Positions 43,007 to 52,584 are shown, numbered from the stretch's first letter. The stretch is 64,000 nucleotides of DNA from an uncultured Campylobacterales bacterium (GCA_947503785.1 CANNFB010000002.1:248001-312000), one strand, 5' to 3'. Notes: a model not told the origin generated them from the sequence alone. Made by a program: numbers and translations.

Positions 43007-43792
43007 TTATTCTACGATTGTTTGAGGCATATCTTTAAAGTAAATTGTAAAGATTCCATCATCCAATGCTGATGTAGCCGTTCCCTTATTACCAGCTGCA
43101 TCTACAACTCCTGCAGGTCTATTTCCAACAGGAACTTCTCCATCTGCTAATAAATCAACAGCAGATCCATCAATTGTTGTTCTATCAATTCCTGCTACTG
43201 CTTGTAAATCTGTAGCAATTTGACTTTCTAAAAATGCAGCATTACCTGCTAGCGCATTTAATAATTGAACTCTAATACCAGGTCTAGTAGCTGAATCACC
43301 AACAACCATACTTAAATTCATTCCAGGGTTAGTCTCTCCACCAAAAGAAATCGCAGAATAAGTATTTTGCTGACCGGCTGTATTAGTAGTAGCATTGTAC
43401 GCACTAACAGTTGTTGCATTATTACCAATTTCATCATTCATTTGATCAGCAAAATAACCTAAAACAGCTAATCCTATTAGTGTACTATCTCCTGCAGGTA
43501 TAGCAGCTCTTGCTGGTATTGCATCAACTGGAGCAACATAGTCAGTATCTCCAGGAGTTCCAACTTCTGCAACCGCAGCAACTGCTGCTTGTGAAGCAAC
43601 TGCAATAACAGATTTCTCTATATCTCCAGCTCTAACTGCTAACTGTAAACCATTTCTAATATTATTAATTTCTGTAATAATACTTGTTTTTTGTGCGATA
43701 CCTTCAATCTTATCACCTGTTCCACCAAATGTTTGGAACATATAAATCATTGCTCCAACTACTACGATAACCATTGCTATTAACTGTGGCAT
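43007..43792 (-). CDS. Pilin-like protein, leaderless (candidate major pilin)
   Basis: MPQLIAMVIVVVGAMIYMFQTFGGTGDKIEGIAQKTSIITEINNIRNGLQLAVRAG; RBS AAGGA; in-frame stops just upstream exclude a longer leader. Confidence 0.6.
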   Translation of the reverse strand: MPQLIAMVIVVVGAMIYMFQTFGGTGDKIEGIAQKTSIITEINNIRNGLQLAVRAGDIEKSVIAVASQAAVAAVAEVGTPGDTDYVAPVDAIPARAAIPAGDSTLIGLAVLGYFADQMNDEIGNNATTVSAYNATTNTAGQQNTYSAISFGGETNPGMNLSMVVGDSATRPGIRVQLLNALAGNAAFLESQIATDLQAVAGIDRTTIDGSAVDLLADGEVPVGNRPAGVVDAAGNKGTATSALDDGIFTIYFKDMPQTIVE

Positions 43793-43876
43793 TTTAATCC
43801 TTTTTTATTAATTTTAATTTTTTCCTACCTACCTACCAAATGTTTATAATTTATAAATTTTTATAAATCACACCAA

Positions 43877-44416
43877 TTACTTAAATACTATACAAACAAA
43901 CGAACCATCACTAGTTGTTCCATCTACATCAAAAGTTTCTGCTCCAGCTGTAGAGTCATAGGTCTTTCCATTAACTTGAAATGTTCCAAATAAAGTTTTT
44001 TCACAAAACTCTCTACCTGAAAAACTCTCAGAGAAAATAGCCTTACTCATCAATCCTGCACTTCCAGTCATATTAACTAATAGTTTATATGAATTACTAA
44101 TAACTATAGGATTGCGATTTGGTATTATCTGCCAAACAACATTATTATTAGGCAACGTTAATGTTGAGGCTAAACCTACTCCATTAACTGTTGAATTGCT
44201 TAGTAATACTCCTGAAGTATCAAGTTCTTCAAAATTGATATCAGTTAAATCACCACCACTATCAACATAAGTATTAACAAATCCATCCACCATTGAAAAC
44301 ATCACTTTCATGTTCGCAAGCTCTGCTTTTATAGTACTATCATCTGCTTCATATCTTGTAAGTAAAAGTGTCAAAGCTGCAACAATAGCGATAATAGATG
44401 CAACAATATATGGCAT
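43877..44416 (-). CDS. Pilin-like protein, leaderless, with C-terminal Cys pair
   Basis: MPYIVASIIAIVAALTLLLTRYEADDSTIKAELANMK...; CEKTLFGTF...SFVCIVFK; RBS AAGGAAG. Confidence 0.6.
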   Translation of the reverse strand: MPYIVASIIAIVAALTLLLTRYEADDSTIKAELANMKVMFSMVDGFVNTYVDSGGDLTDINFEELDTSGVLLSNSTVNGVGLASTLTLPNNNVVWQIIPNRNPIVISNSYKLLVNMTGSAGLMSKAIFSESFSGREFCEKTLFGTFQVNGKTYDSTAGAETFDVDGTTSDGSFVCIVFK

Positions 44417-44726
44417 TTTCTTCCTTAATATAAATATAGATAATATTCTATTTAAGTAATTTTATCATATCTAATATTAAAACCAAGCTTAATCAAAATT
44501 ATTTTTATTTTATTTATATTCTAATATTTGATGTAAATTAATCAAAAAGCCTAAAATAGGTTAATTATTAAAAAAATATACGTTTTATAATTAGGTTTTA
44601 TAATTATTTTAAACTAATTTTTATAAATGCATAATAATTTTATTCTAAATAATATAATAAAATAGTGTTTGATTGTGTAAAAGTGATTTTGGAATAAGTT
44701 CAAATATAAAAGAGAGGGTTATTAAG

Positions 44727-45530
44727 TTACCTATTCTCTTCTTTATTTTTATACATTAAATCATCAACTATAACTAATATATCTTCGATGTTGTCTTCTT
44801 TTTTAAAAGGTGTGATTCCATATGAAAAAGAAAATTTAAGTTTTTTAATTTTTGAAGATGAAAGAACTATTTTTGATAGTTTATCTTGTGTCTCTTTCAT
44901 TTTTTTATCAGGATTTAAGATTGTTGATTTATTTTTATTAAATAATACAATAAATTCATCACCCGCATATCTTAAAATATCTACAGCAGGGTTATCTAAC
45001 TCTTTTTGTAAAAAGTTAACCAAATATTTTAGAATTTGATCACCTACTATATGCCCATAATTATCATTGATAGATTTAAATTTATCTAAGTCAAGAAAAA
45101 CTATAAACCCATCATTTTTAAATAAGTCATCTTTTAAATAATAATCTGAAAACCATTTTCTATTATAAGCACCAGTTAATGGATCAGAAAAAAGTTCTTT
45201 TTGTAAAAAATCAATTTGCTTTTGCATTTCAACTAAGTCGTTATTTATAATACTCAAAGAAGCATCATCCTTATCATGAATCGCTTTTCTAGCATTTGTA
45301 GTTGATGTTTGTAATGCACTTAGATTATCACTAGTTTTTTTTACAATACTATCAACATGCGATGAATCTTGTTGTAAATCTTTTAAGATGATTTTTTCAT
45401 CATCAATATTTACTTTTAATTCTTTTGCATAGTTTTCAAAAATATCAGAGTATTTTCCAGGAAGAATGATTGATTGTTTTTTTAAATCTTTTATTGTTAA
45501 ATACGTAATCTCTTCTAATTTATTACTCAC
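44727..45530 (-). CDS. GGDEF-domain diguanylate cyclase
   Basis: DPLTGAYNRKWFSDYY, FLDLDKFKSINDNYGHIVGDQIL, RYAGDEFIVLF (AGDEF variant). Confidence 0.88.
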   Translation of the reverse strand: MSNKLEEITYLTIKDLKKQSIILPGKYSDIFENYAKELKVNIDDEKIILKDLQQDSSHVDSIVKKTSDNLSALQTSTTNARKAIHDKDDASLSIINNDLVEMQKQIDFLQKELFSDPLTGAYNRKWFSDYYLKDDLFKNDGFIVFLDLDKFKSINDNYGHIVGDQILKYLVNFLQKELDNPAVDILRYAGDEFIVLFNKNKSTILNPDKKMKETQDKLSKIVLSSSKIKKLKFSFSYGITPFKKEDNIEDILVIVDDLMYKNKEENR

Positions 45531-45627
45531 TATAACTCCTAGAATATTTCTTTGAGTATTATAATTAAATAAATATTAAATTAGGATATAGAAGGGATTT
45601 TTAAGACGTTTTTAAAGTATTTAAATA

Positions 45628-45675
45628 AAAAAAGCCCGAGCTAAACACTGTAAACAGTGATTAAATCGGGCTTTT
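45628..45675 (-). terminator. Terminator downstream of tRNA-Arg
   Basis: AAAAAAAGCCCGAg...aTCGGGCTTTT, with inner CACTGTaaACAGTG hairpin. Confidence 0.7.
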
Positions 45676-45678
45676 AGG

Positions 45679-45755
45679 TGGTACGCCTGGAGGGATTCGA
45701 ACCCCCAACCGCCGGGGCCGAAACCCAGTGCTCTATCCAGTTGAGCCACAGACGC
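45679..45755 (-). tRNA. tRNA-Arg (anticodon TCG)
   Basis: Reverse complement GCGTCTGTGGCTCAACTGGATAGAGCACTGGGTTTCGGCCCCGGCGGTTGGGGGTTCGAATCCCTCCAGGCGTACCA folds as a cloverleaf; anticodon loop TT-TCG-GC; encoded CCA. Confidence 0.92.
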
Positions 45756-45828
45756 GCTTTAAATAAGGGAAGAATATTACCACATAAAAGCTTATATACC
45801 TTTTAGGTGGCGCTTATTTCTTCTTTTT

Positions 45829-46689
45829 TTAGTAAAAAATATTATCTAATACTATCAAAACAAAAAATACTATTCCTAAATATCCATTTACTGTAAAGAA
45901 GGCTTTATCTATTTTTGTAAAATCTTTATTAACTAAATAGTGTTCATAAGCCAGCATCACAGCACTTATAACTACTGCTAAATACGCAAAGGCTGAACTT
46001 TCTGAACTTATTACAAATAGTAACCAAAAAATTACTGTTAAGATATGAAATACTTTTGATATTAACATTGTATTTTTAGCACCGAATTTTGAAGGAATTG
46101 AGTGAAGGTTTAATTTTTTATCAACTTCTATATCTTGCAGTGAATAAAGTAAATCAAATCCTGCAACCCAAAACATAACCCCAATACTTAAAAATACTGT
46201 CCATAAAGGAATTGTTTCTAAAACTGTTACAACTCCTGCGATTGGTGCAAGTCCTAATGATATTCCAAGTATTATATGTGCTAAATATGAAAATCTTTTA
46301 AAATATGAGTATGAACCAATTATAAATAAAATTGGTAATGACAAATATAAAGCTAAATCATTTACAAAATATGCAATTAGGATAAATCCCAAAGCATTTG
46401 CAATTGTAAAAGTTAGCATTTGTGTTGCAGAAATTCTACCATCTACATTTGGTCTATTAACTGTTCTTGGATTTAAAGCATCTATATCTCTATCCATATA
46501 TCGGTTAAAGCCCATTGCAAAGTTTCTAGCTGTAAGTGCAGCTAAGATTCCTAGAATCATTAATTTAAATCCAAACCAACCATTTGCCGCAACAACCATT
46601 GCTATAAAAATAAAAGGTAGTGAAAATATCGAATGTTTGAACATTACTAGTTCATTAAAATCATTAAGTTTTTTTAGCAGTTTTTCCAT
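45829..46689 (-). CDS. UbiA-family polyprenyltransferase (menaquinone biosynthesis, MqnP-like)
   Basis: NFAMGFNRYMDRDIDALNPRTVNRPNVDGRIS; GFDLLYSLQDIEVDKKLNLHSIPSKFG. Confidence 0.88.
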   Translation of the reverse strand: MEKLLKKLNDFNELVMFKHSIFSLPFIFIAMVVAANGWFGFKLMILGILAALTARNFAMGFNRYMDRDIDALNPRTVNRPNVDGRISATQMLTFTIANALGFILIAYFVNDLALYLSLPILFIIGSYSYFKRFSYLAHIILGISLGLAPIAGVVTVLETIPLWTVFLSIGVMFWVAGFDLLYSLQDIEVDKKLNLHSIPSKFGAKNTMLISKVFHILTVIFWLLFVISSESSAFAYLAVVISAVMLAYEHYLVNKDFTKIDKAFFTVNGYLGIVFFVLIVLDNIFY

Positions 46690-46799
46690 AAAGAGGATTT
46701 TATCTAAGAATAATAAAAAGGTAAATTAAGTTACATATATATAATGTATAAGGAAGAATAAATAAAGACTTTAAATTGTCTTTATTTATTGATTAGTTT

Positions 46800-47279
46800 T
46801 TATTGCTCTTGAAATTTTGTAGTTGCAATTCTACTTTTTTGATTTGAAATATAGTTAGATAATTCAGTAGATGTATTAAATACTTCACCAACTACTCTTC
46901 TGTTTTGTGCAGCACCAGATTCTGTATTGTTGTTGTATAATGGAGTTGACTCACCAAATCCCATTGCTCTTACTTTAGATGAAGAAACACCTAATCTAAC
47001 TAGTTCAGCTTTAACTTTTGCAGCTCTTTTTGAAGATAAATCATAGTTATAGTTAGCATTTGCTAAAGAACTTGTATGACCTTCGATTACAGTATATAAA
47101 TCAGTTTCTTTTAAAAATTGTGCATATTCTCTAATTTCTTTCATTTCTGATGAATCAGCATAAACAGTTGACGCATTTTTAAATTGAACGTTTAAGTCCT
47201 TAACCATAACACAATCAGCAGCACTTAAAGATGCAGCTCCAACAAATCCAACTAGTGTTGATAAAATAATTTTTTTCAA
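46800..47279 (-). CDS. OmpA-family C-terminal domain protein
   Basis: Signal peptide; VIEGHTSSLANANYNYDLSSKRAAKVKAELVRLGVSSSKVRAMGFGESTPLYNNNTESGAAQNRRV. Confidence 0.85.
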   Translation of the reverse strand: MKKIILSTLVGFVGAASLSAADCVMVKDLNVQFKNASTVYADSSEMKEIREYAQFLKETDLYTVIEGHTSSLANANYNYDLSSKRAAKVKAELVRLGVSSSKVRAMGFGESTPLYNNNTESGAAQNRRVVGEVFNTSTELSNYISNQKSRIATTKFQEQ

Positions 47280-47396
47280 TTTTTTCTCCTCAAATTTAAT
47301 AATTAATAAGATAATATCATAATTAAACTAATTTTAAAGTAATATTTATGATTATTTAGATAGCATTTAGTAATTATTCAAAAAAAAGGGATCAAA

Positions 47397-48767
47397 ATGT
47401 CAAAATATTTAAGAAATTCTGCGATATTAGCAGCAGCTGCTGTTATTGGGATGACTGGTTGTACTTCAAAAGATACAATGGGAACATCATCTGATAAAGT
47501 TATGCAATTACAAAAAGAAATTAATGCACAAAATGCAAAAATTTCTCAGTTAGAAATGGATAAGTCAAAGGCTTTAAATTCAATTAGCATGATGAATGCT
47601 GAAGGTAAAGATGCAAATGCTGTAATGAATTCATTAGTTCCTGCAAATGCAAAAGCTGGTGAGTGTTACGCAAAAGTTTTAGTTCCTGCAAAATATGAAA
47701 CTAAAAATATTCAAAAAATGTTAAAAGAAGCTAGAACTAATATAGCTATTATTCCTGCTACTTATAAAGTTGTAGAAAAGAAAGTTACTATTAGAGAAGC
47801 TTCTTCAAGATTAGTTGCAGTTCCAGCAACTTATAAAACTATTACTGAAAAAGTTTTAATTAAGCCAGAAACGACTAAATTAGTTGTTATTCCAGGTACT
47901 TTTAAAAAAGCTACTCAAAACTTAATGGCTTCTCCTGAGTCTTCAAGAATTGTTACAGTTCCTGCAACTTATAAAACTGTAACTGAAACTATTATGGTTG
48001 AACCAGAAAAAACTAAATTAGTTACAGTTCCTGCAACTTATAAAACAGTTTCTGAAAAAATCTTAGTTAAACCAGCTTATACTTCATGGAAAAAAGGTAG
48101 AGGTGAAATTGAAAAAATTGATAACTCTACTGGTGATATTTTATGTTTAGTTGAAGTTCCAGCTGTTTATAAAACACTTACTTCAAAAGTAATTGACAAA
48201 CCTGCGTACACTAAAGCGGTTAAAACTCCAGCTGTTTATAGAACTGTAGAAAGAAGAGTTGTTGTAACTGCTCCAAGTACAAAAGAAATTAAAATTCCAG
48301 CTACGTATAAATCAGTAGCAACTCAAGTTGTTGCAACTCCTGCTACTACGAGAAAAGTTGTTATTCCAGCTGTTTACAAAATGGTAACTAAAAAAGTTGT
48401 AGCAACTCCAGCTACTACTAAAGAAGTTAAAATTCCAGCTGTATGTAAAATGGTTAAAACAAGAGAAATTGCTACTCCTGCAAAAGAAGTTAAAACTAAC
48501 ATTCCTGCAGTTTACACAAACGTACCAACAAAAGTTAAAGTTGCAGATTCTTACTTAAGATGGCAAGGAATTCTTTGTGAAACAAATACTACTAATGATG
48601 TAGTTGCTAACTTACAAAGAGCATTAAAAACTAAAAATTTCAACATCACTAAAATTGATGGTGTGTATGGACCAGAAACAAAAGCTGCTGTTCAAGCATA
48701 CCAAAGAGCAAACAAATTAAATGAAGGTGCTCTTACATTAAAAACACTTAAATCTTTAGGTTTATAG
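47397..48767 (+). CDS. Repeat lipoprotein with C-terminal peptidoglycan-binding domain
   Basis: Lipobox (MTGC); ~11 tandem ~23-aa units (VPATYKTVTEKVLVKPETTKLV); C-term NLQRALKTKNFNITKIDGVYGPETKAAVQAYQRANKL. Confidence 0.8.
   Translation: MSKYLRNSAILAAAAVIGMTGCTSKDTMGTSSDKVMQLQKEINAQNAKISQLEMDKSKALNSISMMNAEGKDANAVMNSLVPANAKAGECYAKVLVPAKYETKNIQKMLKEARTNIAIIPATYKVVEKKVTIREASSRLVAVPATYKTITEKVLIKPETTKLVVIPGTFKKATQNLMASPESSRIVTVPATYKTVTETIMVEPEKTKLVTVPATYKTVSEKILVKPAYTSWKKGRGEIEKIDNSTGDILCLVEVPAVYKTLTSKVIDKPAYTKAVKTPAVYRTVERRVVVTAPSTKEIKIPATYKSVATQVVATPATTRKVVIPAVYKMVTKKVVATPATTKEVKIPAVCKMVKTREIATPAKEVKTNIPAVYTNVPTKVKVADSYLRWQGILCETNTTNDVVANLQRALKTKNFNITKIDGVYGPETKAAVQAYQRANKLNEGALTLKTLKSLGL
47682..48540 (+). 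repeat. Coding tandem repeats, ~69-bp period
   Basis: Repeated IPA/VPA-x-YK-x-V units in the 47397-48767 CDS. Confidence 0.8.
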
Positions 48768-48770
48768 TAT

Positions 48771-48811
48771 AATTAAAACAAAAAGCTTAATTGCTTTTTG
48801 TTTTTAATTAA
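48771..48811 (+). terminator. Terminator downstream of repeat lipoprotein
   Basis: AATTAAAACAAAAAGC-ttaatt-GCTTTTTGTTTTTAATT. Confidence 0.65.
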
Positions 48812-48828
48812 ATTGGAAAGAAACACTT

Positions 48829-49047
48829 ATGAAAATATTAAAACTTACACTATCTATTTTATTTATCACTATTTTATTTACAGCTTGTACATCAAAAACA
48901 CAAACACATGTAGTAGAATCAAATAAAGATGATGTTTCAAGTCTATTAAAAACTTTGATTGAAAAAGAACAAGAAATAAATAAACTAAATCAAAATTTAG
49001 AAGATTGTAAAAATAAAGATGTAGACTCAAAAGAAAACTCTAAATAA
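48829..49047 (+). CDS. Small lipoprotein
   Basis: MKILKLTLSILFITILFTAC lipobox, charged coiled-coil tail. Confidence 0.6.
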   Translation: MKILKLTLSILFITILFTACTSKTQTHVVESNKDDVSSLLKTLIEKEQEINKLNQNLEDCKNKDVDSKENSK

Positions 49048-49082
49048 GATAGTCTTCACAAGATTTTTGCTAAAATCACAAG

Positions 49083-49955
49083 ATGAAAGAAATCGCAATT
49101 ATAGGTTCTACTGCCTCAGGTAAAACTGGTTTATCACTAAACTTAGCATACAAAACAAACTCCATAATACTATCTCTTGATTCACTTGCAGTATATAAAG
49201 AAATAGATGTAGCATCTGCAAAACCTACAAAAGAAGAACGTGGAGATATTATTCACTTTGGGATTAATGAAGTTTTACCAAATGAAGAATTTGATGTAAT
49301 TCAATTTATAAACTGTTATAAAAGAGCCAAAGAATTTGCAAAAAAGAACAATAAAAATCTTATTATTGTTGGAGGAACTGGATTTTATTTAAAAAGTTTA
49401 ATTGAAGGTATTTCTACAGGAGTTGATTTTAAAGTAAAACTTGATTCAAATGTTGGTGAAATATATGATTTACTATATTCATTAGATAAAGATTATATGA
49501 CTAAAATTGAAAGAAATGATAGGTATAGAGTGGAAAAAGCTTATGCAATTTATAAAAAAACTGATTTGACTCCAAGTGCTTATTTTAAAGAAAACCCAAA
49601 AGTTCCAATTGCTCAAAATCTTAAACTTTTTGAAATACTTTGGGAAAAAGATGCGCTTAAAAAAAGAATCTATCAAAGAACAACTCAAATGATGAATGAT
49701 GGAATCATTGATGAAGTAATTTATTTAGAAAGAAAATATACTAGAAAACCAAACAGCATGTCCTCAATTGGAATACTTGAAACTCTAGAATTTTTAGATG
49801 GAAAACTAAATAAAAAACAATTAGAAGAAAAAATTGCTCAAAATACAATCAAACTTGCAAAGAGACAAAATACCTTTAATAAAGGTCAATTTAAAAGTAA
49901 TAAAACCTCAAATATTATAACAAACTTAAATTCAGATATTATTAAGTATTTTTAG
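49083..49955 (+). CDS. miaA: tRNA dimethylallyltransferase
   Basis: IIGSTASGKTGLSLNLA, LSLDSLAVYKEIDVASAKPT, IIVGGTGFYLKSLIEG. Confidence 0.93.
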   Translation: MKEIAIIGSTASGKTGLSLNLAYKTNSIILSLDSLAVYKEIDVASAKPTKEERGDIIHFGINEVLPNEEFDVIQFINCYKRAKEFAKKNNKNLIIVGGTGFYLKSLIEGISTGVDFKVKLDSNVGEIYDLLYSLDKDYMTKIERNDRYRVEKAYAIYKKTDLTPSAYFKENPKVPIAQNLKLFEILWEKDALKKRIYQRTTQMMNDGIIDEVIYLERKYTRKPNSMSSIGILETLEFLDGKLNKKQLEEKIAQNTIKLAKRQNTFNKGQFKSNKTSNIITNLNSDIIKYF

Positions 49956-50039
49956 ATATAATCCCGCTTCAAAGAGTTTAATAAAGGGCAACATAGACTT
50001 GACCTTTTGTTTTACATTAATTAATATAAGGAATATGGC

Positions 50040-50246
50040 GTGAAAAAAGATATACACCCAGATTACAAAACTTGTGCAGTATCTTGTGCTTGTGGTAATG
50101 CGTTTGAAACTAGATCAAATGTTGAAACTATGAGAATAGATATTTGTTCAGCTTGTCACCCATTCTTTACTGGAGAGCAAAAAATTGTTGATGCTGCTGG
50201 TAGAGTTGAGAAATTCAAAGCTAAATATGCTGCTGCAGCAAAATAG
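50040..50246 (+). CDS. rpmE: 50S ribosomal protein L31
   Basis: [62 protein letters not shown] start. Confidence 0.95.
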   Translation: MKKDIHPDYKTCAVSCACGNAFETRSNVETMRIDICSACHPFFTGEQKIVDAAGRVEKFKAKYAAAAK

Positions 50247-50255
50247 TTTACTATT

Positions 50256-51071
50256 ATGTTGTGCTTAGTTCCTACTCCAATTGGTAATCTTGAAGATATC
50301 TCAAAAAGATCTCTTCAAGTTTTGCTGGAGGCGGAACTAATTTTTTGTGAAGATACAAGAGTAACAAAAAAACTACTTTCACTTTTAGGTGAAAAAAACA
50401 ATCTAGACTTTAAAGATAAAGAATACAAATCTTATCACTCTCACAATGAAAAGAAAGTCTTAGAAACATTATCAAAAGAAACTTTTACTAAAAATGTTGT
50501 TTATGTAAGCGACGCAGGAATGCCTTGTGTTTCAGACCCAGGTGCTACTCTTGTAGATTACTGTATTCAAAATGATATAAAATATGATGTATTACCTGGC
50601 GCAAATGCTGTTTTAACAGCTTATGCTATGAGTGGATTTATACATACTACTTTTTCATTTCATGGTTTTTTAGATCATAAAGGAGCCTCAAGAGCTCAGA
50701 AATTAAATGCAATTTTAAATGATGATAAATTAGCAATACTTTATGAATCACCACATAGACTAGCAAAATTACTTGAAGAGTTAAATTCCCTTGAACCTTC
50801 AAGAACAATATTTTTAGCAAAAGAAATTACAAAACTACATCAAACAACTTATAAGAATACTGCTTCAAATTTATATGAAGAGTTTAAAAGTATAAATATA
50901 AGAGGAGAATGGGTTGTAGTAATTGAACCTAAAGAGATAAGTGGTTCACGCCTTGAATTAAAAGACATCCAAGACCTTGATTTAGCTCCTAAAATTAAAG
51001 CAAAACTTATTTCAAAACTTACAGGACAATCTACAAAAGAGGTTTATCAACAACTTTTAGATAAAATCTAG
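50256..51071 (+). CDS. rsmI: 16S rRNA (cytidine1402-2'-O)-methyltransferase
   Basis: LVPTPIGNLEDISKRSLQVL, FCEDTRVTKKLL, VSDAGMPCVSDPGATLV. Confidence 0.93.
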   Translation: MLCLVPTPIGNLEDISKRSLQVLLEAELIFCEDTRVTKKLLSLLGEKNNLDFKDKEYKSYHSHNEKKVLETLSKETFTKNVVYVSDAGMPCVSDPGATLVDYCIQNDIKYDVLPGANAVLTAYAMSGFIHTTFSFHGFLDHKGASRAQKLNAILNDDKLAILYESPHRLAKLLEELNSLEPSRTIFLAKEITKLHQTTYKNTASNLYEEFKSINIRGEWVVVIEPKEISGSRLELKDIQDLDLAPKIKAKLISKLTGQSTKEVYQQLLDKI

Positions 51072-51073
51072 CC

Positions 51074-51763
51074 ATGATAATATATGGAAAACAAATCGTA
51101 CTATACGTACTAGAGAATCACCCAGAATTAATTGAAGAAGTTTTTCTTTCAAAAGAAATAGATAAAAAACTTTTTTCAAAGTTTGCAAGCCTTAAAAAAG
51201 TAATCTACAAAGTAGATAATCAAAAAGCACAAGCATTAGCAAAAGGTGGAAACCATCAAGGTTTCTTTTTAAAACTGGTTCAATTTAACTATGCACCAAT
51301 TAAAGATTTCAAAGAAATGAACTTTATCTTAGTTTTAGATGGAGTTACTGATGTTGGAAACATTGGAGCAATTGCAAGAACTGCATACTCAATGGGTATT
51401 GAAGGAATTATAGCTTCAAATATCAAAACAATTAACAATGCTGGAATTGTAAGAACAAGTTCAGGAGCATTACTTGACTTACCATTTATGGTTCATCCAA
51501 GATCAGCTGATTTATCAAGTGAACTTAGAGATTGTGGCTTTACTTTAATAGGTGCAACAACTGATGGTGTTGACTTAAAAAAATACGGTAAAATCGAAAA
51601 AACTGATAAAGTTGCACTATTTTTAGGAAGTGAAGGTGAAGGTATATCTCCTAAAGTTGCTAAAAAACTTGATTTAAAAGTATCAATCGCAATGGAACAT
51701 GAATTTGATTCGTTAAACGTATCAGTAGCTGCTGGGATTTTAATTTATAATCTAAAAAGATAA
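51074..51763 (+). CDS. rlmB: SpoU-family 23S rRNA (guanosine-2'-O)-methyltransferase
   Basis: LVLDGVTDVGNIGAIARTAYSMGIEGII, LFLGSEGEGISPKVAKKLD, DSLNVSVAAGILIY. Confidence 0.9.
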   Translation: MIIYGKQIVLYVLENHPELIEEVFLSKEIDKKLFSKFASLKKVIYKVDNQKAQALAKGGNHQGFFLKLVQFNYAPIKDFKEMNFILVLDGVTDVGNIGAIARTAYSMGIEGIIASNIKTINNAGIVRTSSGALLDLPFMVHPRSADLSSELRDCGFTLIGATTDGVDLKKYGKIEKTDKVALFLGSEGEGISPKVAKKLDLKVSIAMEHEFDSLNVSVAAGILIYNLKR

Positions 51764-51774
51764 GAGATTTTATT

Positions 51775-52581
51775 ATGATAAAAAAACTAATTTTAATAAT
51801 TACTTGTACTATAGCTTTAAATGCAAATGTAAATACTCAAATTAGAGATATATTAGGTCAGAGTGCTTATAATAAGCATAAAAACCTTATAAATTATATC
51901 TTTAATGGCTCATCATACTCTAATAATGGCCAAGTTAATTATATTGCATTAACAAGTAAGTTACAAAACAATGGTTTATTAAAATTAAAATATGGATCTA
52001 CTAAATATATAGATGTATCATTTAAAATAAGTGATACACCTAAAAAATCTCTTTTGATTTTAAAAGATGCACTTAATTCTTTGGGACACTATTACTATCT
52101 TGTTCAAGATGCAAGATATGACAAGAACAGCTTTATTTGGAAGATAAAACTAAAAACTGAAGCCGCCATTAACCCTCTCAGATTAGCAAAAGCACTTGAA
52201 AAAAACAATTCTCAAGTAAGCTATATAAAAAGAGAGGGAGCTTATAGCTGGAAATATTCAATAAATAGTGATAATTCAAATATATATAAAGCAAAAGATT
52301 TAATAACAACAAATCAAATATCACTAAAGAAACCACTTAAACCTTATTTAGTAAAAGTTTCAAACGCTAATAGTTTGAATATAACTTCTAATAGAGGGAA
52401 TAGATGGCATCCAGATGTTGTTTTTTATGATAATGATTTAAATATTATAGAAAACTTTAAAGATGATAGTTTACATCAAAATTTAAGAGTTGATGTACCA
52501 ATTAATACAACTTATATAAAAATAAATGATTTGTATTCCCTTGCTAATTTAAAGCGTGGGATTAGTATTACTAAGGAGTAA
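51775..52581 (+). CDS. Conserved periplasmic hypothetical protein
   Basis: Signal peptide; good codon pattern; no recognised domain. Confidence 0.6.
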   Translation: MIKKLILIITCTIALNANVNTQIRDILGQSAYNKHKNLINYIFNGSSYSNNGQVNYIALTSKLQNNGLLKLKYGSTKYIDVSFKISDTPKKSLLILKDALNSLGHYYYLVQDARYDKNSFIWKIKLKTEAAINPLRLAKALEKNNSQVSYIKREGAYSWKYSINSDNSNIYKAKDLITTNQISLKKPLKPYLVKVSNANSLNITSNRGNRWHPDVVFYDNDLNIIENFKDDSLHQNLRVDVPINTTYIKINDLYSLANLKRGISITKE

Positions 52582-52584
52582 TAA

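Noticed and set aside
44417-44726. Possible sigma54/sigma28 promoter upstream of the first pilin gene
   Set aside because: No TGGCAC-N5-TTGCT or clear flagellar-type motif found; only AT-rich sequence with weak sigma70-like -10 candidates
47682-48540. CRISPR/satellite-like repeat array
   Set aside because: Period is ~69 bp and maintained at protein level (23-aa units) with synonymous divergence; clearly coding
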